DNA from: Aquaticitalea lipolytica
Lineage (GTDB): Bacteria; Bacteroidota; Bacteroidia; Flavobacteriales; Flavobacteriaceae
Direction of reading: 5' to 3'
NCBI RefSeq assembly: GCF_014641635.1
Contig: NZ_BMIC01000005.1
Location: 62,001-126,000, forward strand
Length of the DNA stretch: 64,000 bases
A program made the position numbers and the translations under genes. Positions 62,027 to 64,000 of the stretch are shown here, piece by piece; within the stretch, counting starts at the first letter, position 1, and every line of letters starts with the position of its first letter. Under the pieces are notes generated by a model. That model did no database searches, was not told where the DNA came from, and worked only from the letters and a program-made list of their open reading frames with translations.

Positions 62027-64000
62027 ATGAAACAACTTATAATAGTATTTACACTTTTTACGACTTCATTTTTAATAGGTCAAACTGGTTCGATTGCAGG
62101 GAAATTATTAGATAAAGAATACAACAATGAGCCTTTGCCTTTTGCTAATGTATTAATAAAAGGTACTACAACAGGCACAACGTCTGATATAGATGGTCTT
62201 TATATTTTTGAAAATCTAAGCCCTGGCGATTATACTTTAAGTTTTAGTTTTGTTGGTTATGAAACTCAGGACGTTTTAGTTAAAGTTGTTGCTGGAAAAG
62301 TAACTACTGTTAATTTAACTATGGGAGCAAGTGCTGCTTCATTAGATGAGGTAGTAATTACTACAACTACAAGAAAAGAAAGTGAGGCTGCTTTATTATT
62401 AGATCAGAAAAAAGCAGTAGAGATTAAACAAAGTATAGGTGCCGAAGAACTTTCTAGAAAAGGTGTTAGTAATGCTGCTTCTGCTGTAGCAAAAATTTCT
62501 GGTGTATCAAAACAAGAAGGTTCGAGCAATGTATATGTAAGAGGTCTTGGTGACAGGTACTTAAACACAACTATGAATAGCCTTTCACTACCTTCAAACG
62601 ATGTTAATAAGAAAAATATAAACTTAGATTTATTTTCTTCAGATGTTATTGAAAGTGTATCAATAAGCAAGGCTTATTCATCAAAATTTTATGGAGATTT
62701 CTCTGCTGGTAATGTAGATATAGTTTCTAAAGATTATAAAGGAACAGGATTTTTTGAAGCCTTTACTGGTTCAGGTTTTAACAGTAATGCAGTAAATAAA
62801 AATTTTGTTAGAAGCGAAGGTACTGGTTACTTTGGTTATTATGGTCGTTATGCACATAACCCATTTGCCATTATACTATCTCATGGTATTGACCCTGAAG
62901 ATGCTGGAACACCAATAAATATTGTATATGGTGCTTCTGCAGGTAAGTCATTTAATTTTAAAAATGGTTCTCGTTTAAGCCTTTTTGCTACTGGTTCTTT
63001 TGAAAACAATTATGAATACAGAAAAGGAGCTGCTATTGATTATACGCTAGTTGAAAAAAAGGCATTTGATGAAGCTGAAGAATATGAGTATTCTACTACA
63101 ACTACTGCAATGGCAAATGCAAATTATAGAATTGATGATAATAATACTTTAAAATATAATTCGCTATTTATTAATAACTCTTCAGATGTTGTTGGGTATT
63201 TCGGTGTAGATGGTAATGGTCGTAGTAGAGATGCTATTTTAGATACAGAGCAAGGTTTTTATCAAATGAATGTTCAGTTTGACCAAACTAGAATGTTTGT
63301 AAATCAATTACAAGGAGAGCATAAGTCTGGCAAACTAAATTTAGATTGGGGAATTGGTTACAATGTAGTTTACTCTAAACAACCAGATAGAAAACGTATC
63401 TCATTAGAAAACTACCAGTATGCATTAGATAATGACCCAAATACAAATCCAACGTTCTACAGCAATGTGGTGTTTGATAATCAGCGTTACTTTCAAAGTA
63501 TCGAAGACGAAGAATTAAATAGCAGAATTAACTTTGCTTACAATGCTTCTGAAAATATAAAACTCAACTTTGGATATAATGGTCGTAAAAAAGAAAGAAA
63601 TTTCGAAAACATTAGATATGGTTACGATATTGTCAATACTACATTCCCTGTAACAAATGTTAATGATTTCAATAGTATTTTCAATTTAGAAAATCTCAAT
63701 ATATCAAGTGACAGCAATGGCATTTATGAAATTAAAGTTATTAATACAATCCCAACTTTATCAAATACTAATAGACCAGGCTTACCAGAAAACACTTATA
63801 AAGGAAGCCTAAATATACATTCAGCTTATATTGATAAAGAAATAAAAGCTAGTGAAAAATGGTTAATTGTTCCTGGTATCAGAATAGAATCATTAGACCA
63901 AAAAATAGCTTATGACGTTATTAACCTTGGCAATAGTGGTGAAGATGAAAAAAGGTTTTACAAAAACTTTTACCTACCTAGTTTAAATATAAAATATAGC
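62027..64000 (+). CDS. TonB-dependent receptor (N-terminal 658 residues)
   Basis: An outer-membrane TonB-dependent receptor whose 3' end lies outside the window. The reading frame is open from the ATG at 62027 to the last base. A signal peptide (1-19, FLIGQ) is followed by a carboxypeptidase-like regulatory domain (about 20-105, with FVGYETQDV), a SLDEVVITTTTRKES segment that leads to the plug (EELSRKGVSNAASAVAKISGVSKQEGSSNVYVRGLGDRYLNTTMNSLSLPS), and then barrel strands. It would import a bulky substrate with energy from an ExbB/ExbD/TonB complex such as that at 31.8-34.2 kb. The substrate is unknown; the repeat upstream hints at phosphate control. Confidence 0.92.
   Translation, partial: MKQLIIVFTLFTTSFLIGQTGSIAGKLLDKEYNNEPLPFANVLIKGTTTGTTSDIDGLYIFENLSPGDYTLSFSFVGYETQDVLVKVVAGKVTTVNLTMGASAASLDEVVITTTTRKESEAALLLDQKKAVEIKQSIGAEELSRKGVSNAASAVAKISGVSKQEGSSNVYVRGLGDRYLNTTMNSLSLPSNDVNKKNINLDLFSSDVIESVSISKAYSSKFYGDFSAGNVDIVSKDYKGTGFFEAFTGSGFNSNAVNKNFVRSEGTGYFGYYGRYAHNPFAIILSHGIDPEDAGTPINIVYGASAGKSFNFKNGSRLSLFATGSFENNYEYRKGAAIDYTLVEKKAFDEAEEYEYSTTTTAMANANYRIDDNNTLKYNSLFINNSSDVVGYFGVDGNGRSRDAILDTEQGFYQMNVQFDQTRMFVNQLQGEHKSGKLNLDWGIGYNVVYSKQPDRKRISLENYQYALDNDPNTNPTFYSNVVFDNQRYFQSIEDEELNSRINFAYNASENIKLNFGYNGRKKERNFENIRYGYDIVNTTFPVTNVNDFNSIFNLENLNISSDSNGIYEIKVINTIPTLSNTNRPGLPENTYKGSLNIHSAYIDKEIKASEKWLIVPGIRIESLDQKIAYDVINLGNSGEDEKRFYKNFYLPSLNIKYS

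Overview
This 64 kb window is a stretch of chromosome from a low-GC member of the Bacteroidota, almost certainly a marine-type Flavobacteriaceae. The case rests on the AT-rich base composition, repeated promoters of the Bacteroidota type (TTG, 18-20 bp, TAnnTTTG), a secreted protein with a C-terminal type IX secretion sorting domain, a SusC/TonB-type receptor with a carboxypeptidase-like N-terminus, and flavobacterial gene neighbourhoods (rplM-rpsI-rpsB-tsf-pyrH-frr, sucA-sucB, exbB-exbD-exbD). Genus and species cannot be settled from the sequence alone.

Layout. 0-4.4 kb: an N-glycan scavenging group (end of a family 20 beta-hexosaminidase, an FHS-type sugar transporter, a glycosylasparaginase), then an aldehyde dehydrogenase. 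5-9.6 kb: a complete cyanophycin cycle (cyanophycin synthetase, cyanophycinase, isoaspartyl dipeptidase). 9.6-14 kb: polA and an FAD monooxygenase carrying an N-terminal DnaJ-like zinc finger. 14-19.2 kb: an accessory island with a truncated tyrosine recombinase, a redox operon (mdaB-like, peroxiredoxin, thioesterase, ltrA) divergent from an HxlR regulator, and the mobile mystery protein A/B (Xre-Fic) pair bounded by imperfect inverted-repeat elements. 19.2-31 kb: core information genes (L13, S9, S2, EF-Ts, UMP kinase, RRF, AsnRS, sigma-54) with a DUF5686-like barrel and an MMPL-type RND exporter. 31-36.2 kb: ExbB/ExbD energising operon, tRNA-Ser(GGA), ansA, tatD. 36.3-38.3 kb: a retropepsin-like protease, an orphan NarL/LuxR-type response regulator, and three 59-bp regulatory repeats. 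38.3-44.3 kb: sucB, sucA, a small barrel, a polyprenyl synthase. 44.4-51.1 kb: TetR-TolC-MFP-RND efflux operon. 51-64 kb: aspS, a ClC channel, a tadA-like deaminase, dxs, a large type IX-secreted BNR-repeat protein, dgt, and the start of a TonB-dependent receptor that runs off the window.

The most unusual structure is at 37446-38296. The gene for an orphan response regulator ends inside a perfect 7-2-7 palindrome (TACGTAG, 2 bp, CTACGTA; the spacing of NarL sites). The palindrome plus a downstream promoter-like block is repeated three times with identical 59-bp geometry. Each copy should drive a short RNA of about 60 nt ending in a similar hairpin, nearly identical in copies 2 and 3. Copies 1 and 3 are followed by genes for paralogous single-pass membrane proteins of only 33 and 36 residues. 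I know of no described system of this form and offer it as the main candidate; regulation by the neighbouring regulator is an inference.

Several starts are corrected from the longest reading frame, because the longest frame begins inside a promoter or upstream of the family's normal start: pyrH, asnS, the TetR regulator, cphB, the polyprenyl synthase, the ClC channel, the BNR protein and the RND pump.
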